Of a DNA stretch of 64,000 nt, positions 10,301 through 19,693 are shown one piece after another. A program made the translations under genes and the position numbers. The DNA is from Hexactinellida sp. DTS-2022 (Eukaryota > Porifera > Hexactinellida), in contig JAPNXP010000012.1 in NCBI GenBank assembly GCA_028753945.1, forward strand, positions 620,001 to 684,000, read 5' to 3'. The notes below the pieces were generated by a model. That model ran no database searches. It was not told where the DNA came from and saw only the letters and a list, made by a program, of their open reading frames with translations. Each line of letters begins with the position of its first letter. Position 1 is the first letter of the stretch.

Positions 10301-10452
10301 TAAGTGAACTTTCGATATAATGAAGTCCAAAAGACCCTTATTTCGTTATGAGCGGAGTAAAATATACTATTTATCTGTCTGGGGAATATATATAACTTCG
10401 TTATAAGCGAGTATTTCGCTATATCCGACTTCGTTATACGGGATTTACTGTA
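10301..10452. mobile_element. Tigger-like MITE remnant upstream of VDAC
   Basis: An imperfect inverted-repeat element of about 150 bases. The left end GTGAACTTTCGATATAATGA and right end CTTCGTTATACGGGATTTAC, followed by TGTA, match after reverse complementing. Internal TTCGTTATAAGCG motifs recur. The 27736 element has related TTCGTTATAACG ends. It lies just upstream of the VDAC start. Confidence 0.55.
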
Positions 10453-10566
10453 GAGAAAACAGAAATTGACTTTTGGCGAAAGTAATTTTCATTTGAAATA
10501 GGATTTTAGGGAAATTAAACAACTCAGTATTATGTACACGACCAGTATAATTATTATATCAAATGC

Positions 10567-11895
10567 CTAGAATTTATTCTCGGGTCTCTTTTCTCTGGAG
10601 CTCACCCATGTGGCGATCTCTCCATTAGAAACATTTTTATAATTAATAATAAATCCAAGATTCGACAGTTCATCTAGGTTGGGTCTAAGGGCAGGGTCTT
10701 TCTCCATGCTCCTCCCTACGAACTCTCTGGCCTCATACGAATGTTCCTGTGTGGGAAGTCGAGGCGGCGGCTCATTGATTATGCTCTGTATCATGTGCAA
10801 CGGGCCAAGCGGAGATAAAACCTCCTCAAACTCGTAAGGAAACCGTCCCATTGCCAGCTCCATGATTGTGATACCGATTGACCAGACCTCTGCCTGGATG
10901 GAGTACTCCTCCCCTCGGATACGCTCGGGCGCCATATACGCGTTTGTGCCTATAAAGGTGCGCGCCATAGACTTCACCAACTGCGTGCTGACACCGAAAT
11001 CGCAGAATTTAATTTCCCCCAGTGTGTTCACGAGTATGTTAGACGGCTTCACGTCTCTGTGTAGAATCTTTAGACTCCAGAGATACTTTATCCCCTCTAG
11101 CACGCAGAACGCGATCTTACCCAGCACACACTCGGGTATCCTAGCAGAAGCCTGCAACGATTTCCCATCCATGTACTCTGTTATGAACATGAGGGAACTG
11201 TCTATATGGAGAGCCCCGTAGAACTTTATCATGTAAGGAGAGTCGCATAGCCATAGAACAGTTAGTTCCGATAGGATAGCGTTCTGCTCCTCGGTGGAAA
11301 CATCGAGAGGGATCTGCTTGACCGCCACGACCATTCGATTCGGCAGATAGCTAGCCTTGTACACGTTCCTTCCGTTGCCGGCACTCAGGTGCTCGAGGAA
11401 GTGTATGTCCTCGATTTTAATATCGTACTTGTTCAGCATCGAGGCGTGGAAGTCAAAGTTCTTCCTCTTCCCGTCGATCTGGGAGCGGGTCTTCGGCCCG
11501 AGGCTCGGCTCCGGGCCAGGGCTGGCGGGCAGCGCGTGCGGCTTGGGGGGAATAACGAGTGAAGGCAGGTGCTCAGAGAACTTGGGGAAGAGGCTGAAAG
11601 CGGGAGAGCTGTCCTCTCTCAGGAAGCAGACCACTGAGTGCAGGAAGGGAGACATCTCGTCCGAACTGCGAACAGTGACCACGTCTCCGTCCGCGTCACG
11701 GTATATGAACCCGCATACGCCGTGAGGGTGCGGGGCGGGAGAGGGCGGCAGGAGGTGATTGAAGGACTCAACCAGGAGCTGGAAGGTAAAGCTGAGTGCC
11801 AGGGAGAAATCAGTGTATTTCGACTCATCATTTGTGTGGTGGAAGAAACGGAAAGTAACAGAGAGAGAGGACAGGAGTTCTAAATGGTTATCCAT
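10567..11895 (-). CDS. MAP2K5: MEK5-like dual-specificity MAP kinase kinase (PB1 + kinase)
   Basis: A single exon of 442 residues from ATG 11895-11893. The N-terminal PB1 domain contains YRDADGDVVTVRSSDEM (residues 65-81), the acidic OPCA motif that pairs with MEKK2/3 or ERK5. The kinase domain has the ATP Lys in VAVKQI (K193), HRDVKPSN (279-286), DFG (299-301), and the activation loop SMARTFIGTNAYMAPER with S309 and T313 in place of the human phosphosites. YLWSLKILHRDVKPSN is close to human MEK5. Two oddities: the Gly-rich loop is LSAGNGRNVYK, lacking the first and last Gly of LGHGNGGTVYK, and the usual DVWS is EVWS. It would phosphorylate an ERK5-type kinase, if still active. Confidence 0.88.
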   Translation of the reverse strand: MDNHLELLSSLSVTFRFFHHTNDESKYTDFSLALSFTFQLLVESFNHLLPPSPAPHPHGVCGFIYRDADGDVVTVRSSDEMSPFLHSVVCFLREDSSPAFSLFPKFSEHLPSLVIPPKPHALPASPGPEPSLGPKTRSQIDGKRKNFDFHASMLNKYDIKIEDIHFLEHLSAGNGRNVYKASYLPNRMVVAVKQIPLDVSTEEQNAILSELTVLWLCDSPYMIKFYGALHIDSSLMFITEYMDGKSLQASARIPECVLGKIAFCVLEGIKYLWSLKILHRDVKPSNILVNTLGEIKFCDFGVSTQLVKSMARTFIGTNAYMAPERIRGEEYSIQAEVWSIGITIMELAMGRFPYEFEEVLSPLGPLHMIQSIINEPPPRLPTQEHSYEAREFVGRSMEKDPALRPNLDELSNLGFIINYKNVSNGEIATWVSSREKRPENKF

Positions 11896-13488
11896 TGGTT
11901 GATAACAATATTAGCATTCGAAATCTCTGATACAAATTTAATGTAACTATGTAAATGATAGGAACAATTAACAACTTGGATTGAATAGCAACGTGCATCT
12001 ATGAAATAACATGTCAGCAGAAAAAAATATAAATTCATGGAATGTAAAAAAAGGCGTGATCACAAATGTGTAACATTCGTAAGAGATGCGCATACCACTA
12101 TATAGGGTTTCACCAACAAACTCATTGATAGCAGACGTAGAATTTATAATAGATTAGAGACTGAAAGGAAAGTGGTGCTCTAATTAATTAAGTATTTGCA
12201 GCTGCATAATTGGGTAAATTTAAGGGAAATTTAATCAGTTAATGAATTATGGAATAATTTGCTGTAGTTATTCATTCCCGTTGGAAGATAATCTAGATTC
12301 TAGAGGAAAATTATAATTATTTTAGAACTTTTAGAAAATGTTTATTTATTTTCATAAACAACAATAATAACGTCTTTTTATAAATAAATCATAAAATTTG
12401 TAAACCAACATGCCTGTTTACCTCCTTGGAAGCTACCTTTTGGAAGCTAAACAAACCATCATATAGATTAGTCAATTCCCTGAATATAAAAGGCCAGGGA
12501 CCTCTAATTTAGTTCGATATATAAAGTGGATCATTTCACCATTTCGATAGAAATTGAGAATTACATCATCTAGGAATAGATATCTATATTATACTTACGA
12601 GCCCTTCGGTCTCGGTCGCTTCGCGACGGATCACTCTCTCACAAAAGTCGCTTCGCGACTTTTGTTCGTTCGTGTTAGGCACTACGCGATACAATGAACG
12701 GCCGCTTCGCGGCCTTTCCCTCCCCTAAGAGCAATCACATTAATAATGAGTTTTAGTAGCTCAATAAATTTCAGTTGCACGATAAGAAAGCTCGAATCAA
12801 AATAATACTAAAAGAAAAACAGGCAATAGAATAGACAAATGATTGATTGGTTAAATCAATTTATTTTCAATCAATTAAATTGGAGCCTCAGAAAATATTT
12901 CTATTACTTTGCTATACCTGTGTTGGTACGATACACTATTTATGGTTGATTAGTGTAGGGACTAATTAATTAACTGTGTCACAATCAGAAGAAAAATGAG
13001 AATTCGTGAACTGCTATCAGGTGTAGAAATTTAGTGTACGTCTAATGCTTTGAATTTTCTACCAATCGGAGCAAAATTGGGAAGCTAGTACAAAATATCT
13101 GTTTTTCGCAACTGTGACGTCATAACCCCATTATTTTGTTTCAAAAACCAATAGATCGTTGTCGCAGTACAAAATTACCCCTGCATGCCAATTTTCAGCT
13201 TTCTAGGACTCGTAGTCTTTCCAATTAATTATGGACAAACACACAAACAAACACACAACAATTGCGCATAAAATGAATACTATTTGTCTTTACTTCTAAG
13301 AAATACGTTTACAAAGCAAAGTCATGATAAACTCTAAATAGAAACACAATCAGTAAAAAGTTCAGTTTAACAGTAAATAAAAAAATCACTGATTAAATAG
13401 CTGTTATAAAAGCTGTTATAAAATTAAGCGTTAAAACCTAACAGTACCAATTATACATACGAACAGTTAAACCATCTTCTGAGGCCTT
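11896..13488. other. Intergenic region, no gene recognised
   Basis: AT-rich sequence between MEK5-like and AP-3 sigma, with no convincing open frame. It holds the hairpin cluster at 12599-12716. Around 13090-13260 there is a stretch ending in repeated ACAAACACAC units that looks like a decayed transposon end. Confidence 0.4.
12599..12716. repeat. GC-rich triple-hairpin repeat, copy 1
   Basis: Three perfect hairpins stand in an AT-rich background, all with a TTC loop closed by CGC/GCG. The arms are 12615-12619 with 12623-12627 (5 bp), 12641-12651 with 12655-12665 (11 bp) and 12700-12705 with 12709-12714 (6 bp). The first part (GAGTGATCC next to TCGCGAAGCGACC, read on the minus strand) recurs at 18715-18753 on the plus strand, so this is a dispersed repeat. 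Confidence 0.7.
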
Positions 13489-14094
13489 CTAGAACTTGAT
13501 GCCCTTGTAGTTGAAGTTACTGGGATTTGTAATCTTCTTCGAGATGACTCCTATGTCGGTGTTCTTGATGCTCTGAGCAGCCACCACTGCCCTGTTGGGA
13601 GCAGACGAGATGTGACCCTTGACGAGGGAGGTAGTGGATTGATTAGACTTCTCGATTTTAGCCTGTACTTGGAGTTGAGAGAATATCGCTGATTGATTGG
13701 TCTCTAGTACAAGTCCCCCCACCACGATCTCATCAATGACATGGTGCACTCGCTCGAGATGGAAGATAAGATCGAGTTCGCATACATTTTCAAAGCACTT
13801 GTCCAGTGTCTCAACGAATACCTGAATAAGGTCTAAAATGCCCAATTCACTCTCAGACGAGTCAACACAGAATACGAAGTAGAGAGTTGCATAGTGTCTG
13901 TACACTATTTTCCAATCCTCATCGTTTCTTAGCGTAGCTCCCTCTAGGAAGTTACAAAGCGAGTCGTCTCGTTTGGAGACCAAGTGATAGGTTTCGCGAA
14001 TTATCTGCTGCTGTTCTTCGCAGGTGAAATATTTGAAGAATTTCAGAAAGCGCGGTTTACCGAAATTATTGAACACAATTATCGCATTGATCAT
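13489..14094 (-). CDS. AP3S: AP-3 adaptor complex sigma subunit
   Basis: A single exon of 201 residues starting at ATG 14094-14092. The sigma-adaptin (longin-fold) domain covers residues 1-150 and is very close to human AP3S1: IRETYHLVSKRDDSLCNF, YRHYATLYFVFCVDSSESEL and DLIQVFVETLDKCFENVCEL are nearly unchanged. AP-3 sorts cargo from early endosomes to lysosomes and lysosome-related organelles. The C-terminal 50 residues are more divergent and end in NPSNFNYKGIKF. No introns. Confidence 0.96.
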   Translation of the reverse strand: MINAIIVFNNFGKPRFLKFFKYFTCEEQQQIIRETYHLVSKRDDSLCNFLEGATLRNDEDWKIVYRHYATLYFVFCVDSSESELGILDLIQVFVETLDKCFENVCELDLIFHLERVHHVIDEIVVGGLVLETNQSAIFSQLQVQAKIEKSNQSTTSLVKGHISSAPNRAVVAAQSIKNTDIGVISKKITNPSNFNYKGIKF

Positions 14095-14458
14095 TTTGAA
14101 GATGTAGTTAGTTAATAACTAAATAATTGTGAATAAAGATATTCAATTGGGTTAGTTTTATAACTTTTTCACAAAGGCAATAATTACATAAGGTAGTCAT
14201 GCGTTTAGCTATTCAAATGAATTTGTTTTAATTAAATAACATCTCCATTTATCAACTGCCAAGCTTTATCAGTACTAGTACTTATACTAGGGGTGTAACT
14301 AGAATTTAATAGTGTTCCTTTCGATCTTTTGGTACTACTCACCTAATTTAATAAAAAAAGAGAAGAAGAAAATCTAGTGGTAGTGAAAAATAAATCGTTA
14401 AATTCCCTGGACTTATGAATTATAATTACTGCCAGACACGAAATGGAATAGTCTACTG

Positions 14459-14653
14459 TACTGGGAGTCCACTATACTTCGCTTAATTGAGCCGCCGGTT
14501 AATAGATTTCTCCGTTTAATGAGGAAAATTTGACAGGATTTATAGGACGGAATTACAGTTTTACTCAAAATATTTCGGTTATTAGATTTCTCCGTTTAAT
14601 TGGGTCAAACTACCCTGGAACTAAACTAACCCTATTAAGCGGAGTCAAATGTA
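14459..14653. mobile_element. MITE, family E copy 1 (degenerate)
   Basis: This resembles the element at 50762-50937: internal GGTTAATAGATTTCTCCG, CAGGATTTATAGG / CAGGAATTACAG and the end CTATTAAGCGGAGTCAAATG are shared in the same order. The left terminus is degraded. It is 195 bases long and does not code. Confidence 0.6.
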
Positions 14654-15066
14654 TTTAATTAATAAGTTATAATGTATAAACCTATCATGAAACTAATGGT
14701 CAAGGAACCCAATGTTAATCTTATAAAATGATCCAAATCTCAGGTCCCGAACTAAACTAGGCATTTTGTGTCAGTTAATTGAAACAATAACTTATGACGC
14801 CAGTGAATGAGTATAATGGCGTACAACAAGTAATGCCTCCAAATTACCAAGGTAATAGAATAAAACTGATTGTGTGTGCATAGGTAATAACAACCTAATT
14901 AGAATAATAGCTTTATTAGAGCGACATCCTATACCCACTTACGTGGTGGTTCACGTGTTGAACCCGAGAAATGGTTCAATTATTCAGTAACTTAATCGTC
15001 CAACTGCAATTACACTAAATCAATAGCACTATATCGCCAACAGTAAAACGTAATACAATCGAATGA

Positions 15067-15080
15067 GAATAAATACTCGG
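15067..15080 (+). promoter_or_regulatory. Probable TATA element of peroxidase 1
   Basis: GAATAAATACTCGG lies about 60 bases upstream of the start codon. The second copy has TATAAATACTAAG at nearly the same distance (19636-19648), although the surrounding upstream sequence otherwise differs between the copies. Confidence 0.4.
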
Positions 15081-15129
15081 CGAAGTTCGTGGCAAACAGA
15101 AACAAACCATCGGAGAAATTCAATTCAAA

Positions 15130-17919
15130 ATGCGTGTTGGGCTAGCAGCAGTAGTATTATTGTCGCTAGCATTAGTTTATGTCTCTTCCATAAAGCAATT
15201 CGATGAAGTAGACCCGGTAGAACAGGAGATTGTTAGAAATGCCATCAAAAACCATTGGATAGACCTAAAAAATTACAAACTCAAGGGAACCAAACCTACC
15301 AACTTCACTGGCAACATAATGAAGGATATTTTTAAAATGAAATTCAGGCCACCACATCCCAATGCCACCAAAATGGCCATGGCACACGTGCTACAAGAAA
15401 GAATTCTCAAGGAAGCAGAGTTTGCACTGCGAGAAGCTAAAGGCATGAATACCACCAATAGAAAGAGGAGACAATTGCCACCAGGGAGCCTAGCACCATC
15501 TTCTGTAGCAGAAATATACCAGGCTGTAGAGTGTGAAGAATTCCTCCCGCGCCCCAATTGCGATCGTGAATCACTTTTCGTTCGAACCATTGACGGAACA
15601 TGCAACAACTTAATTTACCAATCACATGGAGCAACATTTGATATATTTAGTCGCCTGTTGCCAGCTCTATACGAAGATGGAATAGATGAACCGAGAGGAT
15701 TCCTACAACCCGATCCGTTTCAACCACCAGTGCCTTCAGCGAGATCAGTTAGCCGTTTGATTCACCAGAATGATGACGATCCATCTGTGGCTGATACTAT
15801 AAACGAGCCGGGACTGACGCACCTGCTGATGCAATGGGGTCAGTTCATAGACCACGATCTAACCTACCTGATTGAGGGAGGGGAGGGGAACGAGTTTCTC
15901 GACGTGGAATGTTTTGAAAGTGGAACACATCCGGAACCGGAATTCTGTGCTGACATTCCAGTCGCTCCAGATGACCAACTCTTTGGTATCTTGCAAGCAC
16001 GATTCGGACGAGATACATTGCCATTCGAACGATCAGCACCGTCTTGTTTCGAACCACTCATTAGCGCAGCACCACGAGCTCGCGAAATTATAAACCAATT
16101 AACATCATTTAATGACGCCTCAATGGTGTATGGGGCCACTGAAGAAGAGGAAAGAGGTCTCCGTTTGTTCCGAGGAGGGTTACTGCTCGAGGCGGCAGAC
16201 CAGCCCTCCAGTGTAACAGGCGGACTTAACATCCAACCAGGTACCCTTCCCATAAGCCCTGGGTCGACAACACCAAATTGCTTAAACGGACTAAACTGCT
16301 TCATGGCGGGAGACAGGCGCGTCAGCGAGCAGTTCTCGCTATCCGTAATGCACACCATTTTCCTGCGAGAGCACAATAGAATCGCACGAGCACTCGCACA
16401 GTTGAACCCTACATGGTCAGACGAAGCGATATACCAGGTTGCGAGAAGAATAGTCATTGCTGAGGTGCAAAACATTGTGTACACCGAATACCTTCCAGTG
16501 ATACTCGGTAGCAATAATATCGAGCTAATACTAGGTCCATATCTAGGCTATGATTGCAATGCTGATCCGAGATCTTCAAATGAGTTTGCAACCGCTGCGT
16601 ATAGATTTGGCCACAGTCAGATTCGTAGTGGGTTCGTCAGGCTAAATGCACAGGGAAATTCTCTAGGAGATTTATCACTTCTAGATGCTTTCTTTAACAG
16701 TCGGTTATTCTTTGACCCTAACACAGGAGGAACGGATCCCATCATCCGTGGATTAGTACAATCCCAATCAAGGCGAGTGGATGAATTCGTCAATTTTATT
16801 CTTACGAACAGACTATTTGTAACACTCCTCAATGATAACCCTGAAGAACTTCCCCCAGTCGATTTGATCGCGAGGAATATCCAGAGGGGACGTGATCATG
16901 GACTGCCTACATACCTTCAGGTGAGACGCTTTTGTAAAGCCCTTTTCGACATCCAATCTGAACTTTCAAGTGCAACAGTTACACAGAGGTTGCAGCTTCT
17001 CTACGGCGCAAACCTCGATTTCGCGGATCTGTTCCCGGGTGGTCTGGCAGAGGCGAGACTTCCAGGGAGTCTCCTTGGTGCTACTTTCACATGCATAATC
17101 GGAATCACGTTTAAGAATATTCGAAATGGCGATCGATTCTTCTACCAGAATGAGCGTGTGTTCACCGAAACGCAGCTACAAGCGTTGGAACGCATAACCA
17201 TCGCGAGTGTTATATGTGCAAACACTGGAATTGGATCTATCCAACGTGAAGCATTCAGGACTGGGACACCGATATCATGCACCAATATACCAAAGCTCAA
17301 CTTGAACCTCTTCGAAAAAGATAGCGTCGGTGAAATGATTCAAGATGAGGATTTCAGTTTACGACAGTACCCAGGACAAGCAGCTACCATACGCTGTTAC
17401 AACGAATTCTTAGCCTACCTCGTCCAACAACAAGCAGACCTGACAGCCGTCAACGATCTCAACCGATTAATTGGAGGAGGTGATAATGGTCTTGTAAGCT
17501 TTGTGAAGATAGTAATAACTCCAGGATCTATTGGAACCATATTTGTCCTAAGCATACAAACACTTACACAGAAGCTTCACAGGGCAACTACGGAATACGA
17601 GACGGGACTCAGTAGTGGGCCGACTGCAGCATGTTTAAGGATACTGACAAGCACCCCTGGTATGGAAACTCGCATTACCGTGTACTTTAATGGAGTAAGT
17701 ACATCATGCCAAGTTGCCGGTATCACTACTGGGTTAAACAATCAACCTGACTATAGCGTACCCGGAGCGGCTTCTATGACGGTTTCAGTTACAGCTAACG
17801 AAATGGATGGGGTATACGATACAGAAGAGGAGTGTAGGATGGGACAACGCGGCGACATAACTGTTGGAAATGCGGATTTGAATCCAACTGAGGGTGCGGG
17901 AGTTAAATTGTCTTGCTGA
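15130..17919 (+). CDS. Secreted animal haem peroxidase, copy 1
   Basis: Intronless, 929 residues. A signal peptide covers about residues 1-20. A propeptide ends at the furin-type site RKRR (111-114), as in myeloperoxidase maturation. The haem peroxidase domain follows: MQWGQFIDHD (Q238, haem-linked D241, distal H242, calcium D243), the catalytic pair R397 and E400 in AGDRRVSE, LREHNRIA (412-419), and YRFGHS with proximal H495. All key residues are present, so an active peroxidase or peroxinectin-type oxidase is expected, in a secretory granule or outside the cell. After the peroxidase domain comes a Cys-containing C-terminal region (about residue 755 onward) that I do not recognise. Copy 2 lies 4,564 bases downstream in tandem. 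Confidence 0.93.
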   Translation: MRVGLAAVVLLSLALVYVSSIKQFDEVDPVEQEIVRNAIKNHWIDLKNYKLKGTKPTNFTGNIMKDIFKMKFRPPHPNATKMAMAHVLQERILKEAEFALREAKGMNTTNRKRRQLPPGSLAPSSVAEIYQAVECEEFLPRPNCDRESLFVRTIDGTCNNLIYQSHGATFDIFSRLLPALYEDGIDEPRGFLQPDPFQPPVPSARSVSRLIHQNDDDPSVADTINEPGLTHLLMQWGQFIDHDLTYLIEGGEGNEFLDVECFESGTHPEPEFCADIPVAPDDQLFGILQARFGRDTLPFERSAPSCFEPLISAAPRAREIINQLTSFNDASMVYGATEEEERGLRLFRGGLLLEAADQPSSVTGGLNIQPGTLPISPGSTTPNCLNGLNCFMAGDRRVSEQFSLSVMHTIFLREHNRIARALAQLNPTWSDEAIYQVARRIVIAEVQNIVYTEYLPVILGSNNIELILGPYLGYDCNADPRSSNEFATAAYRFGHSQIRSGFVRLNAQGNSLGDLSLLDAFFNSRLFFDPNTGGTDPIIRGLVQSQSRRVDEFVNFILTNRLFVTLLNDNPEELPPVDLIARNIQRGRDHGLPTYLQVRRFCKALFDIQSELSSATVTQRLQLLYGANLDFADLFPGGLAEARLPGSLLGATFTCIIGITFKNIRNGDRFFYQNERVFTETQLQALERITIASVICANTGIGSIQREAFRTGTPISCTNIPKLNLNLFEKDSVGEMIQDEDFSLRQYPGQAATIRCYNEFLAYLVQQQADLTAVNDLNRLIGGGDNGLVSFVKIVITPGSIGTIFVLSIQTLTQKLHRATTEYETGLSSGPTAACLRILTSTPGMETRITVYFNGVSTSCQVAGITTGLNNQPDYSVPGAASMTVSVTANEMDGVYDTEEECRMGQRGDITVGNADLNPTEGAGVKLSC

Positions 17920-18128
17920 ACAATTAACTCAAACTAATAGTTAATAGTGTGATAATTATTTACTCGTGTGTGTGTTTCCCTATAGTTTGACCTAATAGAG
18001 GTGCTTTGATATACGTTTAGTTAGTGCCTACTAATTCTATATCAATGGTTATACATATATTAAAGTTTATAGGTGTGCAATATAAACTATTATTTCCAAA
18101 TGATGAAGAAACATGAAAGGATTAGTTG

Positions 18129-18532
18129 TAGCAGGATGGGATTGGTTAACCGATCTGAGGCTACGGTTACAATTCGATTTCTCGCCACGGTTAATCGGTT
18201 AACCGCCCATCCTACTCATTACAAGAAATCCTTTCTAATAATTTTATTATACTATAGAATAAGACTCAGGTGTATAAATTATAACTGCATAAGTATATTA
18301 ACTGATACATTTCGTGCTTTAGGTAAATTTAATCAATGTTGTCTAAGAAAATTTATTTAGTGGTGATGAGAAATGGATTTAGGACTAACATGTTCTGCTA
18401 AAATTCAAAAAATTTAATACTTTATACATAAATTTCCAAAAAACTCTGCTGATATTCAACAGACCGGCTAACTGGTTAATAAAATCTCTAACCGTTAACT
18501 GATTAACCGGTTAACCGAATCCAGCCTTGGCG
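18129..18532. mobile_element. Inverted-repeat element with GGTTAACCG motifs
   Basis: The left end CAGGATGGGATTGGTTAACC is matched by the reverse complement of the right end near 18508-18532 (CCGGTTAACCGAATCC). A nested inverted repeat has arms 18129-18153 and about 18195-18216. No transposase frame is present. The outer boundaries are estimates. Confidence 0.45.
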
Positions 18533-18714
18533 GAGCAAGCAAATGGAATAAATGTAAGATATTACTGGATATACTAGCGAGGCATGATTCGGGAATTAAA
18601 GGTTTAAAGTTTTTGAACTATATAAAGGAATTACTGAAGGTCGGCAAAAACTTTTTTATCGTAATTTCCAGGCACTGGTGAGATCTTTTTTTTATACTAG
18701 GGAGACCGCGTAGC

Positions 18715-18753
18715 GATTGAGTGATCCATCGCGAAGCGACCCAAGGGTTCGTA
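18715..18753. repeat. GC-rich hairpin repeat, copy 2
   Basis: This contains GAGTGATCCATCGCGAAGCG, the same block as on the minus strand at 12599-12636, followed by AAGGGTTCGTA. The hairpin arms are TCGC / GCGA around a GAA loop. Confidence 0.55.
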
Positions 18754-19027
18754 TACAATAATACTGTATCATTAAAAAATTTCTTACGTACCTGGAACTG
18801 CGAAAGCAACAAACAATATGGCGACAAAATGTAGACAAATCTTAAAGAAAATTATATCTTGAGATAACATAATTACTTTGGGTAATTGGCTAAAAATATT
18901 GATTGGAATCTTGACAATTGATTGGGTGGTTGGGTTAAACCACCCTAAATAATTTTAGGAAGGATCCACACCCACCCTTCGCCCCAGTTTTGGCGCAAGT
19001 GCATAGAGAGATATCACTCCATTGTAA

Positions 19028-19442
19028 CTACAGTCGAACTTAACCTGTCTAAAGGCCACCTAAGAACAATCCCGTCCGAGTCTCAATCACATTGAACCTG
19101 TGTAAAGCGGTCACCTGCACAACGCGACATCAACCACAAGTCCACGATATTAGTCTCTTGATGGCCGTAAAACTATCCATAACGGACAGTAACTCTTAAA
19201 ACTATGTCTTTATTTCTGAACATATTTCAAATGCATGATCTAGTAGCATTAATTTATTAGCCATAGTTGTGGTAGCTAAGGATACGTAACCTGTGCTTCA
19301 TCAAATATAATTATTGATTGTTACTACATTGCACCATCACATCGCTACCTAGAATATTCACTACCTCTTTATAACGACTATTTTTGTACAGTCCATTGGG
19401 TGGCCGTTATAGATACGGTTCAATTAATAACTTCAATTGTAT
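19028..19442. mobile_element. Decayed pogo/Tigger-like element
   Basis: The left end TACAGTCGAACTTAACCTGT runs into AAAGGCCACC. The right side contains GGTGGCCGTTATAGATACGG and ends AACTTCAATTGTA, an imperfect reverse complement with an insertion. About 415 bases, non-coding; boundaries are approximate. Confidence 0.4.
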
Positions 19443-19635
19443 ATGCAAGTGGCGTAAAGGTAGATGATAACATTATAGACAGGTACATTCAATCCAATAA
19501 ACGAATTCAATAGAGATCACTATCACAGTAACTTTATCGTCTTAGACATTCAATTAACTCCGTGCATACCAATGAGCTGTATAAATCACTAACAATTTGA
19601 TACAAAATCAATTGAACACATCAATAATTGAGATG

Positions 19636-19648
19636 ATATAAATACTAA
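19636..19648 (+). promoter_or_regulatory. Probable TATA element of peroxidase 2
   Basis: TATAAATACTAAG lies about 56 bases upstream of the start codon of the second peroxidase, matching the position of the motif in copy 1. Confidence 0.45.
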
Positions 19649-19693
19649 GAAAGATCAGAGAACATACATTAGTCAAAAATATAGTTTTCCAAA

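Larger units (their letters stand above)
14095..15129. other. Divergent intergenic region with a MITE
   Basis: This lies between AP-3 sigma (minus) and the first peroxidase (plus). It holds the element at 14459-14653 and the first peroxidase promoter. No other gene-like frame is seen. Confidence 0.4.
17920..19693. other. Spacer between the peroxidase copies
   Basis: About 1.8 kb with no recognised gene. The first 30 bases resemble the sequence after copy 2. The rest carries an inverted-repeat element rich in GGTTAACCG motifs (18129-18532), a second hairpin repeat (18715-18753) and a larger decayed element (19028-19442). Confidence 0.45.

Noticed and set aside
5580-11895. Four same-strand genes as an operon (MEK5, VDAC, propeller protein, DDX51)
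   Set aside because: Gaps of 158 to about 470 bases with transposon copies in two of them, and no sign of trans-splicing sites. Separate promoters are more likely.
15864-16514. 216-codon minus-strand frame inside peroxidase 1, repeated inside peroxidase 2
   Set aside because: It lies antisense to the catalytic core, copies its codon constraints and has no recognisable domain. It is a shadow of the real gene.
18073-18360. 95-codon plus-strand frame between the peroxidases
   Set aside because: It runs through the inverted-repeat element and has no domain or signal.
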